DNA of 64,000 bases from Dichetophora obliterata (taxonomy: Eukaryota > Arthropoda > Insecta > Diptera > Sciomyzidae). The translations under genes were made by a program, and so were the position numbers. The stretch is from NCBI GenBank assembly GCA_963920525.1, contig OY986435.1, positions 298,094,708 to 298,158,707 on the forward strand, written 5' to 3'. The notes under the pieces are model-generated. The model was given only the letters and a program-made list of their open reading frames with translations, was not told where the DNA came from and made no database searches. Positions 1 to 11,429 of this stretch are shown here, piece after piece. Numbering within the stretch: the stretch's first letter is position 1; each line of letters starts with the position of its first letter.

Positions 1-84
1 TATCTTTTGATACAATCAAGACAACTCCCGTAGTCGGACAAAAAAACAACGACAATCAGTGTCCGTTAATGGGAGGTTTCAGTG
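1..84. mobile_element. possible right end of a pogo/Tigger-like element
   Basis: The first 84 bases contain two similar segments with CCCGTAGTCGGACA and GTCCGTTAATGGGAGG, and end in TTTCAGTG followed by TA. Read on the minus strand this is CACTGAAACCTCCC, the kind of end seen on pogo/Tigger elements, which insert at TA. The other end would lie outside the window, so only the motif and the TA support the call. Confidence 0.3.
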
Positions 85-849
85 TAATAAGAAAAAAATC
101 GATTTGAAAATTTATATTTTCGACTTTCGATTGAATTCCGCTATTTTCCGCAAATATATTTGAATTTGATTTTTTTTAAATGTCCAATTAAAGGACTAAA
201 CAAAAAAGGGTTTGGTAAGTGCATATATTTTTTTATTTTTTTTTTTTAAGAGGTACAACTTTTGATTTTTTATTAAAAACTTGACACAAAAAATGCTTTT
301 GTACTAAAAATAAAAACAAGTAAAAATTGCATTTGTGACTACCTTTTATATGACATAGTATTCATTTGCAAAAAATTATTCCAGTTTTGTGCAAAAGTTG
401 TTAAACTCTTTTTGTCATCAAAATATCAAGGGCCCCTTATGATTTTTTTTACCAAATTAATTTTTTAAAAATTTTGTTTTATATGTATATTTTTTATATA
501 ATAGTCAAAAAAAATTATGTAAAAAAATTGCCCCATATCCCTTTTCAATCAAAAGTTATAGCTAAAAATCTATTTTTTCATACCATCGACTATCTATGTT
601 ATATTAATAAAACTAATTTTCTGTTTGTTTATTTGCTTGTTTGACCTTATTATCTATTCTAAATATGTGGCATGTAAAAGACTTTAGTCTTAATTCTTAC
701 CACAGGAATTTTTCCAATTTAATTTGAAAAAATTTCGGATAGTTTCTCATTTAAAAGTAAATTTCGGATTCGTGTTAGTAACACTTTTTGGTGATTATGG
801 CTCGATTTGGTGCTTTTGAGATCAAGTTAGTTTGAAGAAGACAACAACT
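85..849. other. AT-rich non-coding DNA
   Basis: Long A and T runs with many stops in all frames. I see no gene, RNA or clear repeat. Confidence 0.6.
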
Positions 850-975
850 CTGTATAGAATTAATCACACAGCAGACTAGACAGAACTATTTCGGAGGCTG
901 TTAAACCTCGCTATTCAGTAGTCTTGAGACTTTAAGCTGTGACCAACCCACTGTTTAATAGCGCATTCTATACAG
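850..975. repeat. dispersed repeat copy A with CTGTATAGAAT ends
   Basis: The segment begins CTGTATAGAAT at 850 and ends ATTCTATACAG at 975, a perfect 11-bp inverted pair. Its body (GACTAGACAG, TTTCGGA, then a TAGTCTT..GAG motif) matches 6807-6912 in the same order, so this is a dispersed non-coding repeat, possibly a small MITE. The copy at 6.8 kb is preceded by a CAA microsatellite. The family is not recognised. Confidence 0.45.
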
Positions 976-1531
976 AAAAAAAAAATTCTGACTTAGTATG
1001 CAGAATTTTTAAGATTCTGACCTGAATTTACAGAATGTTGACCTCTTTTGAGCTTAGAAAAGAACGGAAAAAATTCCACATTTTTTTTTTCAAGCTGCAC
1101 TGTTGTTTTTAATTCCGATGTAGTTACGATACAGGTTATATATAGTAACGACCGCATGGCTTTTTTAACAAATATTCATCGAGCTGTTCAGTTTTATTAA
1201 ATCCAACCACTTAAATCAAAATTGTTTTGGATTCAATTTCAAAAAGTTTTAAAGATTGCAACTTTTTGCTTCTCACAATTGTCAAAACAGCACATAATAT
1301 TAATGTCAAAATAATTTTTTTTTTGTTTTTATGTTGGTATTACTAAAGAGCAGAACCTATGAATTTTACAGGTCAGAAAATTCTTTGTTATACTTTTGCG
1401 GTCAGAATTTTCAAGAAAATAACACGATCTATTTTGAGGTCAACATTTTCTTTTTTTTTCGAAAGAACGGAAAAAATTCAGAACTCTTGAAGAAGTCAGA
1501 AAAAATGCAGAAATGTTCTCCAGAAAAGAAT
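961..1531. repeat. possible foldback-like repeat with TTCTGAC motifs
   Basis: GCGCATTCT at 961 is matched by AGAATGCGC ending at 1531. Between them TTCTGAC occurs near 986 and 1014, and its complement GTCAGAA near 1374, 1402 and 1495. TTAA lies near both outer edges. This fits a degenerate non-autonomous element. The short ORF at 1331-1540 is built from this repeat and is not a gene. Confidence 0.3.
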
Positions 1532-1550
1532 GCGCTTTAAGTCTTATATG

Positions 1551-2555
1551 ATTTGACACTTGTTCGAACAAACTTGTATTTCAAATTTCAATGATCTCAT
1601 CAGTCATTTAGTCATATGACATTAAAGCAGTAGTTATTTTTAACCGACTTCAAAAAGGAGGAGGTACTCAAGTTGGTTGGTTTTTTTTTGAAGTGAAAAC
1701 TTCTTTAGGCGCGTTGAACGATTTTGGTAGAGGGTAAATCATTGGTTTGCATCATCGTATTTTTCCAAGGAAATCGTCCACAATTGGCCGCAAGCTCACA
1801 AAGAAATAACTTCGAAACTCCTGAAACTAATGCATATAATCTGTTTGTTAGTATAAAAATACTTAAGTTAGGTTGCAATAAGATGTTTGTAACCAAAACT
1901 TATTAGTAGTTCGGTTTATATTGGTATATATATGCCTTTAAAGTTTGGCAATTTCTTCAGTTGTTGTATTTGTCAACATTTTTGAAAAATTTGCTTTTAC
2001 TCAAACAGCTGCTATTCATGGTGAGATTTAAAAATGGATCGATCTTCTTCTCTTTCTGCTTTTTTCTGCTGGAACTTCGTTTGCAAACAAGAAAAATAGT
2101 GTATGGATTGAGTGTTTTAACATTTTAATCTTTAAGTTGTGATAAAGGAATATGTTGAACATTCAAATAATTACATGCATGCTCTTATTTTATTACATAT
2201 CGTCAAACAAAGTTTGACAATTTGCATACTTGTTGTATTTGTCAGTGGCTTTTTATTTTCACCACTGCGGCATTTTATATTCAGAGTTGTCAACTATGGC
2301 TGTGTGTCAATCGGAAAGTTTTCAGTCGTGGTAGGATAAAAAATATCAAGTTGAATAAAATTTGTGTGTGTTGTAATAAATTTGTCTTTTTTGCTGTGTC
2401 AAATGGACGATGAAATTTTGACAATTACAAATTTTTTACATATTTAATTCGAGAGCTTGTACTTGCAACATATTTCGTAAATTTGTAATATTGTAAACTT
2501 AAAAAACTTAAAAAATAACAAATTAATGAAAAAAATGAACGAAAGTGCTTGAGTT
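1551..2555. other. AT-rich DNA with a scrap of dispersed repeat
   Basis: Bases 1551-1632 (TCATATGACATT..AAAGCAGTAG) resemble 6950-7025. Bases 1642-1790 contain CCGACTTCAAAAAGGAGGAG and a GAAGT/ACTTC hairpin near 1690. Motifs of that type occur in insect non-autonomous DNA elements, but I cannot bound an element here. The rest shows nothing. Confidence 0.35.
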
Positions 2556-2559
2556 TGTG

Positions 2560-2745
2560 TCTGCCTGTGTGTGGGCCAACGGTCTCCAACATCAGCAAGT
2601 GCAGCAAAGTTAAATTGGCTTTCTTTGCTGGCGAGCGTCCTCCAAGTGCCACCACCAGCAAGTGCAGTGCAAAATTTGTTACTAGCCAACATCCTCTAAG
2701 TGCCATCACCAGTAGCACAAGCAAGTGCTAAGTGCTTGCTAGCAG
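2560..2745. repeat. degenerate minisatellite, about 60-bp period, three units
   Basis: Three imperfect units each contain a TCC-AA/CTC-AA start followed by CAGCAAGTGC or CAAGTGC (near 2585, 2637 and 2690). The region is clearly richer in G and C than its surroundings. Overlapping short ORFs on both strands follow from the repeat. No function is inferred. Confidence 0.45.
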
Positions 2746-3192
2746 GCAAACAGAAAATATAGCATGCAAAGTGCTGTATATTTTACGCCGTCAATTTGGT
2801 TCATCCCCTCTTAAGCTGCGCAACCGCTGGGTTGTTGTAAATTTGCTAAGTAGTTATTGTTGTACAGTAAGCTTTAATTTTTTAGTGGATGCTTATTTGT
2901 AGCTACAGTCAGCATATGACATCGAACTATTTAGAAAACAGTTTATACATGTGAATTAAAGAATATATATAATATTGGTAAATCTGTTTGTTTTTAGTTA
3001 AAGTGTTACCATATCGGAAATACATATACATATAAAAATATATATGTTTTTCCGTCTATAAAGTGGGCGTTACTGGACAAAAGGGAGTGGCAATATAAGA
3101 AAATTACTGTTTCTCAGTTAATGTTGACACCAGAGTACGCAAATTCGTTACAAAAATGGGAAAATTGTTATCATAATCTGTAAAAAGGAAGA
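2746..3192. other. AT-rich non-coding DNA
   Basis: No ORF, RNA gene or repeat boundary recognised. Confidence 0.5.
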
Positions 3193-3663
3193 AATAAAAA
3201 CTTTTAAACAAAAAAGAAAAAACCAACTTCAAAACCACTACAAAGTAAAAAATAGTTTTAGATTACTTTTCACATTAATTCTTGCTCAAATTTGTTAATT
3301 TTTTTATACATATTATTAAATTGGAAAACTTATTACTATAAATTTTTTTCTATTTTCTATTATTATCATAAATATATTAATTTTTCCATGAATATAAAAC
3401 CTTTAAAGTCAGCGCTAATATAATCAGACTTTTATAAAATAAACGTCCCGGCTTTAATGGTTTTATAATAATGGAGAAACTAATATATTTATGATAATAA
3501 TAGAAAATAGAAAAAATTTGCAGTAATAAGATTCCAATTTAATAATATGTATAAATAAATTAACAAATTTAACCAAGAATTAATGTGAAAAGTAATTCAA
3601 AACTATTTTTTGCTTTGTAGTGGTTTTGAAGTTAGTTTCTTTTTTTGTTAAAAAGTTTTTATT
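3193..3663. mobile_element. MITE with about 200-bp terminal inverted repeats
   Basis: The left arm (3193 to about 3410) and right arm (about 3435-3663) are near-perfect reverse complements for some 200 bp, separated by a short centre around 3410-3435. Shared blocks in order are AATAAAAACTTTT, CTTCAAAACCACTACAAAG, AATTCTTG and CTATTATTATCATAAATAT. AGA lies directly outside each end, a possible 3-bp target duplication that may be chance. There is no coding capacity. The arm length suggests a foldback or long-TIR MITE. Confidence 0.65.
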
Positions 3664-3999
3664 AGATCAAGGCTTTAACTCTACCTGGTTTGCCGTCTGT
3701 TCTAGTTGCTTCTTATTTTTCAGTAGCTAGTCATTGGATAAAAGGTTTTATTTTCATTTCTCAGGTGAATAAGGCTTTTTTTTATTATCAATTATAAAAT
3801 CAACTGAACTTTAATGAAATTTAGAGTAGTTTCAATATGTGTTTTTTTTCTATTACAATAAATATTTTCTTAAATTTTACAAACATTTATGTGATTTCAC
3901 AATTTCTTCTAGACTCTAAGCGACCAAATCGAAATAAATGTATGAGTCAAAGGTATGATAAAGTCAGTCAAATGGCAAGGTAAGATATGAACACTTTTC
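3664..3999. repeat. dispersed repeat scrap, then AT-rich DNA
   Basis: Bases 3664-3740 share TCTACC..GGTTTGCC-TCTGTTCTAG with 7040-7085 inside the hAT element, so both are copies of one dispersed non-coding repeat. Bases 3741-3999 show nothing recognisable. Confidence 0.4.
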
Positions 4000-5348
4000 G
4001 CGCGTATTCAATTTTTCAAACAAATTTCTTTATAAACAATATGTTCTTAGCATAGAAAATCGCATTCAAACCGATGCTTAATCTTTTTTGAGCTTTATCC
4101 AATCTAAGAAAGGCTCATATAATATTCCTTCTTCACGCTTTATTATGGTATAAATTCATACTCTGTAAATGACACAGTACAATTTTTTGCAAATTATTTC
4201 AAATCAAATTTTGTCAGAAATCCTGATCCGATCACCTCACATGTTGTTGATAATGTTGAATCGTGTATAAATTTTGGTAGTCTTATGGTTACTCTTTCTG
4301 ATGTTGAAACTGCTATTGGTAATCTCAAAAACTCCGCAAAATGTGACTTAGACGGTTTTAGTCCTTTTTTGCTAAAAAATTGAGTGCAATCTTTATCTTT
4401 ACCTCTATGCATACTTTTTAACAAATCCCTTAAAGCAGGTGTTTTCATTGATAAATGGAAAGTGTCGCTCATAACCCCAGTTCTTAAATCCGGCAATAAA
4501 CATGACGTCCTAAATTACAGACCTATCTCTGAGTTAACTAATAGTTCCAAGCTCTTTGAGAAAATAGTAAAAGATATAATGTACTTTGCATTAAAAAATG
4601 TTATTTGTCCCAATCAACAATGCTTTGTTTCTGGTAGGTCAACTACAACAAATCTTAGTGTATTCACAAATTACTGTACCACCACAATTGAAAAGCGGTA
4701 CCAGTTGGATGTCATTTACTCCGACATATCCAAAGCTTTTGATAAACTATCACATGAAATTTTACTACTCAAGCTTGCCAAGATTGGCTTCCATTCTACA
4801 TTTCTTTCTTGGTTGGAATCTTACCTTTCAAATAAAGTTTCATATGTAGTCATTGAAAACGTAAAATCACTTCCCTTTTTATCAACTTCAGGGGTTCCTC
4901 AAAAAATATTTTTGAAATTTGCTTTACGTTCAATTAGTTTGTCGGATCCTCTTCCGTCCTATAGAACGCGTTGCCTGCTTATTGGTCTGTCTTCTCTTGA
5001 AGCTAGAAGGTTATTGCAGAGTATTATGATCATTTACGATTTGATCAACGGAAACATCATCTGTGAGAAGTTACTTGAATTATTATCGTTTAATATTCCA
5101 CAAAGAATGCTTCGTAACTACGATTATTTTTATATTAATTGTCATATAACCAATTATGCCATTAATGAGCCTATTAATAGAGTACTTATAGCTATAAACA
5201 GATTGTATAATAATAACTTAATTGATTTTTCTATGCCTAAAAATGCCTTTAAAACTACTATTACTCTATTGTTAAACAGTTTATAATTATGTTTCTATTT
5301 TATATCCTGATTTGTTATTGTCTGTAAGGATAAAATAAATAAATAAAT
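4000..5348 (+). pseudogene. Jockey-type LINE, ORF2 remnant with internal RT deletion (LINE A)
   Basis: Remnant of the reverse transcriptase ORF of a non-LTR retrotransposon. In frame from about 4050 come an FLSFIQSKKG-like linker, LDGFSPFLLKN, then a TGA stop at 4381. An open stretch to 5286 follows with the RT signatures NYRPIS, SGRSTTTNL, YSDISKAFDKL and SGVPQ. Directly after SGVPQ (about 4905) the reading jumps to C-terminal sequence (FALRSISL, LPSYRTRCLL). The region that should hold the YADD catalytic motif and thumb is therefore deleted. The 3' end is an AAAT-type tail at 5331-5348, as expected of target-primed insertion. It is the same broad family as LINE B (14.6-23 kb). The endonuclease half is missing, so the copy is 5'-truncated and dead. 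Confidence 0.8.
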
Positions 5349-6021
5349 GTCAAAAAAGACAAGGAGGAAAATAAACCTCTGTTGATATATGGACTTTAAA
5401 ACTTTTGCGGAAGTAACAAGAAATATTTGCTTATTAAGTATTAAAAGTAAAAGTAAAAAAGCAGCTGTATTTAGTTCTTCCCAGATATAATATAATAAAA
5501 CTAATTGTATTGCATAAATGTTATGTATTTGTAAACAATAACAAATGATATAATAAAATAAGATTTTTTTTCTCATGGATTACTAATGAGCTTGATTTTG
5601 ACAACAAAGCAGCTGGAAACTGAATACAAGACATTTCTTTAACTTGAAAATGCGAATTGAATTTAAAGAAAGCAAAAGATAAACAAAAAATTGATTAAAG
5701 TCAGCTAAGAAAAAAAGGATTATCACTGTGAAAGCAACAAAAACGACAGCATCAAGCAACAACCATTAAGTAAATACAGAATGGGAGGTTTTTTATTGTT
5801 CTTTTATTTTTTTTTTCTTGCAACGGTTGCTTGACTTCATAAAAATAATTTTTATGATTATGATTATTTTTCTTGATCTTGCGGCTGTTTTTGTTGTTTG
5901 TTGTGTTTTTGTCTTATGCACCATTGTCACTTCCGTCGTTTGCTTTCGTTCTTTCATGCTTTCAGTTTCTCCCTGCACCGCTAGGCGTGCAATTTTTCTT
6001 TTGTCTGTTCAACAGAGTATC
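5349..6021. other. non-coding DNA flanking the hAT element
   Basis: Mixed AT-rich sequence. Overlapping short ORFs at 5793-6078 on both strands have no recognisable product. The first hAT target-site copy (CTATCCCC) lies at 6022-6029. Confidence 0.5.
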
Positions 6022-6782
6022 CTATCCCCCAGGCGCGTACGCAAGGGGCTTTTGGGGGGGTTAAAAACCCCGAAATGAACGAATTTTTACGAGCTTCGAG
6101 AGAAAGACTCAGTACAACATGGCAGCCGTTGTGCGTTTATGGTCACGACAAAGAAGATCAAAAATAAAACGACTCAATTAAAACATTTATTGTGAAAAGA
6201 GTATATTATATAGAATTTGTTTTTTAAGTACACTGAAGATATATGAGATAAAATTAATTGAAACTGTGTTCATATTAAATGAATTTGTTTTGTAAGTAGA
6301 GTTTCAAACAATTTCATATAACTTAAACTCAAATATTTGTACAGTTCAATTTAAAACAAAAGTTTTTTTTCAAAACAATGTTTTTAAATATACTTTTATA
6401 GTAAACATTTACAGTTTGAAATTTGCAGTTTACAGTTTAAATTTGTGTAAAAAAAAATTTAAAACATAAACTTAAGTATTGAAAATAAATATTTAAAAAC
6501 AAAATGTTAACGTATTGTTCTTAAATTAAAAACAATAAAACTAAACCGACATTTTTTAATGCCATTTTTTAATTTTTTTCGAGTTTTCGACGTCAAATTC
6601 GTAATTAGCCCCTGGCACTCCTCGAATACCATATTTTAACTCCATTCGATGAAGTTTGCGTTTTATTGCGGCTTAAAATAATGAAATATTTTAAATATTG
6701 AAATAATACTTAATTAGTTTTATGATCTATTAAATTAATATATGAATTAAATTAAGAGCTTTAGATCAAATAAGTTTTTAAG

Positions 6783-7095
6783 AAGGCAACAACAACAACA
6801 ACAACAACTCTGTATAGAGTCAATCACTTAGCTGACTAGACAGTCTGTTTCGGAAATCGCTACATTTTCCTCTTCACTAGTCTTTGAGTGATTAAGCCGT
6901 GATGAACACACTTTTAATATTTACATATGATTTCACATATTTAGGAATTCATTCATTTGAATTATATAGAACAAATTGAACGCTCATTTGGCTACTAATC
7001 ATATGACATTTCAAAGCAGTAGGCTATTTATAGATCACCGCCATCAACTCTACCAGGTTGCCATCTGTTCTAGTTGCTTATTTACTTATTTCAAT
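6783..7095. repeat. two dispersed repeat copies inside hAT-1
   Basis: Bases 6783-6912 carry a CAA microsatellite followed by CTGTATAGAGT and the same ordered motifs as 850-960. Bases 6945-7095 carry TCATATGACATT, AAAGCAGTAG and CTGTTCTAGTTGCTT, shared with 1600-1632 and 3690-3715. They may be insertions into the element or part of its makeup. Confidence 0.45.
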
Positions 7096-7464
7096 ATTAA
7101 TGTATCTTTATTCAATAATATGTATTAAAATAAAAAATAAGTTTTTAATAATTAGTGGAAAAATATTTTCACACTTTTAATTTAAAATCGGGGTTTTTCT
7201 CAACTTGGTCTCAATTGTCTGGAAATTATTGTCAAAGATTTTACTGCACATAAATTTTCAATTCAGTCTCAGATAGCGACATAGTTTTTGTTATTGCAAG
7301 GAAATAATAAGAAAAAATTATAACACAAAGTAAATGAGTTTATAGTTGAAAATTTAGTATGCTTATTTTAAATTTTGTTTTGTAGAAACCCAAAAGCGTT
7401 AAATTTCTATTCTAAAATTTTTTGTTTGATTTTAAAGTATGTTTTTATTTTCAGTGTAAGAAAT

Positions 7465-7895
7465 ATTCCAAAATGTTTTTTTTAAATGCGTGCTCTTTTT
7501 GATCGGTGGCAAAAAAAAAGTAGTTTTTTTCAGCCGGTGTCAAGATACTTTGGTCCCAATTTATAGAAAACAAAAAAAAATCAAAGTAAATTTTAATAAG
7601 GGTATTTGTTACAACCGTTACTAGAATTAATAAGTTTGGATCAATAAAAAAAATTAAGCGAGAATTTTTAAAAAATACTGTCATTTTAAACGCTTCTGAT
7701 CCCCGTAGCGGGGGAAAATTGTAACCAAACCTTATAATAATAGATAAGGTTGTCGTAATCTTATTAATATGCACTTTGATTTTTTTGTTTCCTATAGATT
7801 GGGATCAAAATATCGTGACACCGGCTGAAAAGGACTACTTTTTGTATGCCTCCTAGTGAGAACAAGATGCGTTTAAAAACAAAGAAAACATGTGA
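7465..7895. repeat. long inverted repeat (foldback) inside hAT-1
   Basis: Bases 7465-7610 and 7745-7895 are imperfect reverse complements. Shared blocks are TTTTCAGCCGGTGTCA, GATCCCAAT-TATAG-AAACA and TTTAAA-GCG. The loop of about 135 bp is unrelated. A short ORF on the minus strand across it has no recognised product. It probably represents a foldback MITE nested in the hAT element. Confidence 0.55.
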
Positions 7896-8599
7896 TTTGA
7901 AAAAAAATGTATATTATTTACGCTAGTTGAATTCGTAGAAAAAGTTTTTACGCTATAACTTCTGAACCCTTCAAGAACACACTTTCGTATCATATCTTTG
8001 GAAAGGTAATGGAACGTAAACAGTATTAAAATAATGAGAATGAAACAAAAAAATAGCGCCTGTAGCTGGCATGGTATTAAACTTTAAAATTAATAATGGG
8101 TTATGTAACTTAAATTTTATCGAAAGTTTAATATTTTTTTCCCTTAACATAAAATTTCTAATGATACCCTATTTACGAAAATTGCATTTAAATTGACTGA
8201 GCTACGTTGTCTCAAAATAGACCCTATTTCGGCATTAGCATAGCTATGAGTCCGCGAAAAAAAATCTCAAACTCCGGATTTGGTTTTCTAAACAATTAAC
8301 TTATCTTAGTAGAAAATATGAGCCAAATCGGAGAGGGTCAGTGCAACTGATATTACACTTCAATGTGAAATGGACGACATATTGAAAACAATTTGTTCCT
8401 ACTTTGACGAAATATGTTTATTGCAAATTTTTTTATAACATATTGTGGGTAAAAAAATTGCTAGAATTTTTTTTTTAATTTCTTTATGAAAAATCATGCT
8501 TTGATATTATAGGCATTATGTTGAATTTAAAAACGTGATGTTTTTTCAGTGTATATTAATTGTTTTTGACAAATATTTTGTACCCCATATTTTTAGGCA

Positions 8600-8827
8600 C
8601 TGCTTGAATCAACAAATCGATCTGTAACGTTTCCGGTTTCAGTCGCTTCAAGCGAACCCTCGTTTTCGTCGCTTCGAGGACTCAAAACATGCATGAGAAG
8701 TAAAACTGTAGAAGAAAGGCTCAATGGATTAGCTATTCTAAATGTTCACAGGGATGTGGAAGTGACCACGGAGGAAATTTTAAATTTAATATTATTATAT
8801 AATATGAAAAAATTGGAAAAATCCTAA
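8600..8827 (+). pseudogene. hAT transposase C-terminal dimerisation segment
   Basis: The frame ending at the TAA at 8825-8827 reads VTFPVSVASSEPSFSSLR, then LKTCMRSK, EERLNGLAILNVHRD and VEVTTEEIL. This is the C-terminal dimerisation region of hAT transposases of the ZMYM1-like group, where the usual pattern is S.E.SFS.LRRLKT..R followed by RLNGLALL..H. In active elements it lets transposase subunits assemble. The RNase H-like catalytic core and BED zinc finger that should lie upstream are absent, so this is a remnant. It stops 51 bp before the element's right end, as expected for a transposase 3' terminus. The copies at 25940-26167 and about 56290-56520 match it residue for residue in the core. 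Confidence 0.85.
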
Positions 8828-8886
8828 ACAAAAAAAAAAATTACAAACCCCCCGAAATTTTTTCTGGGTACGCGCCTGCTATCCCC

Positions 8887-11105
8887 AATCCTTTTCTTCC
8901 GGCTGCGTACATGTATAAAATAAGAAAATTTTCTGCACATAAATTTTTTATGTATGCGTAAATATGTGTCGGTGTCGGTAACATTGAGTGAGTGGGTTTT
9001 TGTGAGTTGAGTGTGTGTAGATGGCTGGTTTCAATTGTCATAACTTTGGTAAATTTTATTTGAATATTCGTTTGACTCTAAGTTGGTGTGTGTGTTTTTT
9101 TTTTGTATGAGTTTTTTATTGTATGATGAGCTTGAATTTTATTTGAAAATCGTTTTATGTGCACGCAATTTTCTATATTTTATCGCCCCTAAAATATTAA
9201 TTCTTTTATTACCTTCATAATGTGAAAAAGGATTTAGCTTAATTTTCGTGCCATGAGTTTGTGTGTAAGTTTTATGGAAGTTGAATCTTTAACTGGCAAG
9301 ACAGTTAAGAATAATATAATTCAGGAAAATATTTGTTATTTTTGTTGTTTTCTCCATCATCATAATTTCTGGTACAAAAAGGTACAGCATCTTCCAGTGT
9401 TTGTGAGAGTGTGTGTAAATGTGATGTCCTACACCTGGCTACAGCAAGCATACATCAAATATTTTGCATTATATATCGTAAGTCGTAAAGTTAAAGCATA
9501 AAATTAGCATTTTTAATGATATAACAAACAAATTTTAGATAGAAACATTATGCATTCTGATAAATTTTGTTATGTTTTCAATTTCAGATAGAATATTAAC
9601 TGGTGTTTCCGGAAGGCCTGAACTGCACGCTAAATTTGAAATGTAGCATCGGACCAACATTTGTACCTGTATTTTGAGCAATTCAAAAGTTTTCAAGTGT
9701 TTCTATAATGTAAAAAAGTCACTTTATACAAATTTATTTATGCAAGTTCTGAGCTTCGAAAAACGTCATCAAAACATTTGTGTAGCTAAAAAAACCTTAA
9801 GGAAGAAAATTTTTTAAATGAATTATGTATCTAAAAGCGCCGTAACATATGCTTTTTACTGTTGAAAAACGTATTCATAAGGTATTCATTAAAAATAAGG
9901 TTGAACATTAGTATTTAAGCGCTTTTATAATTGAAGCATTGGATGATAAAAAGGCGTGACAGAAGAATCTGTGTTTCGAGAAAGTCGGGTCTAAAGTTTT
10001 TGAGAGCTTTAAACTCGTAATTTAATAGTTCGGAGCTAATTTCGCATTTATAATAAATTCTGAAGTTCATTTCAGTGAGTGTTAAAATTTTATTATTAAA
10101 TTTTTAAAGAAATTGATAAAAATTTCTTATTTTAAAAAATCATGTCGGACGCCTTTTTTGCATAAAACACCTTTTATTACGCTAATTTTAATTAAATTTG
10201 GTATGCATTTAGACCTTTGATAAAGCAACAACTTTTGTTCAATTTAATCGTGATACTCGAATTATTTTCGATTTGGCTTATGTTTGGAAAATAGTCTGCA
10301 GCTATCTTTGAGCCTTGAATTAGTTATTAGTAATACTACAGATAAAAAAGTATAAACACTTCTTTACTCAAGTGATTCATAAGATTTTTATTTTCGTTGA
10401 TTGACTAACTTGAATTTTATTTTCATTTTTGAAATAAATTATTTTTTGGTTGACTCTCTTTCATCGCTTGTTTCTTTGTAAAACGTTAATATCTTTACAG
10501 ACAAAACATTCTTATGTCTTTTTCTGAACTCTTCTGGGGTTTAACCATATGTCGACCTCTGCGCTCAGTCACTGAACCTCCTTAAAAAGCTAATAGGAAC
10601 ACGATAGTATTGCATAAATATTTAGGATCAAGTGTTTTATACACTTGGGTACTTTAACATAATATTGACGAAACAACTGTCAGTTTCATTAAATTATGTG
10701 TAATCGTTTTCTTCCCCTTGCACACATTGCATGATTCAGATAAAGTTGATGTTGTAATAACAAGAACCTTGGCGACCGAGCTCTGCTCAGCTTCCGGCAA
10801 AAGCCATTTTTCATTTTTTACAAGTCTGTTATTTGATTTTATATCTTTAGGCCTGCACTACCATTGAGTCATATTGCACACTATTAAACATTGCAAAATT
10901 TGTTGTTTTTTCCATCAAATCGGAATTTTATAAAATTTACTTTGACTGGCTTAATCGGTCAAAAACCCCTATGTATAGCGCACATTAGGACTACGGATGT
11001 GGATTCCATGCACGGACAGTTTTCGGGATACACAAAAACCCCAGTGTGCGCTGCTAAACGAGTTTTCTCAGAAATAGACCTTGTTAGATCGATTTTTCGG
11101 CACCC
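8887..11105. other. AT-rich non-coding DNA
   Basis: Contains GT-rich patches (8965-9100) and short unrecognised ORFs (9253-9501, 10891-11109). I see no domain, RNA gene or element boundary. Confidence 0.5.
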
Positions 11106-11218
11106 GTAGGCCCCCATTTTGAAAATTTCATCAAAATCGCTTGGGTCGTTTTGGAGAACTCATTTACTAATAATTAAATAATTATTGATCGTAAAATAGT
11201 ATAATAGATAATGACAAT
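11106..11218 (+). repeat. possible 3' end of an RTE-type LINE
   Basis: The string AAATTTCATCAAAATCG-TTGGGTCGTTTTGGAG, followed by a short AT run ending AATAGTATAATAGATA, has the layout seen at the 3' ends of many insect RTE-type LINEs. A similar layout occurs at 41.56-41.67 kb. No coding part is attached, so it would be a very short 5'-truncated copy. Confidence 0.3.
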
Positions 11219-11429
11219 TTGTTCTAACCCAGAAAGGTTTCTGACCCAGGTCCGCCATTTCTTGGCTCAGATTTTATATGAAATCAGCAACCCAAAAGCT
11301 CATCAGCGCTAAATTATTTAAAAAAATAGGGCATCAAGCTACACGCCCTTTTTGCATACAACGACAAAAAAGTTCTTTGCATCAAAGTGAAATTTTGTTG
11401 GATGTAGTTTATAATAATATTTATAAAAA

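Larger units (their letters stand above)
6030..8878 (+). mobile_element. hAT element, ZMYM1-type, non-autonomous (hAT-1)
   Basis: The element begins CAGGCGCGTACGCA at 6030 and ends with the complement TGGGTACGCGCCTG at 8878. It is flanked on both sides by the identical octamer CTATCCCC (6022-6029 and 8879-8886), the 8-bp target duplication typical of hAT elements. Inner subterminal sequence is rich in GGGG/CCCC. Only the last 230 bp before the right end encode recognisable transposase. The remaining 2.5 kb is AT-rich and holds other repeats (6783-7095 and 7465-7895). The element cannot move itself but may be mobilised by a full-length relative. Two further copies, at 25.6 and 55.9 kb, also keep only this 3' end. 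Confidence 0.88.

Noticed and set aside
4194..4496. 100-residue minus-strand ORF
   Set aside because: It is a shadow of LINE A, whose plus-strand reading carries the conserved motifs.
5793..6078. Opposed ORFs with a hydrophobic reading
   Set aside because: Low-complexity sequence crossing into the hAT TIR; no start context or homology.
7451..7774. 107-residue minus-strand ORF
   Set aside because: It spans one arm and the loop of an inverted repeat and lacks recognisable features.
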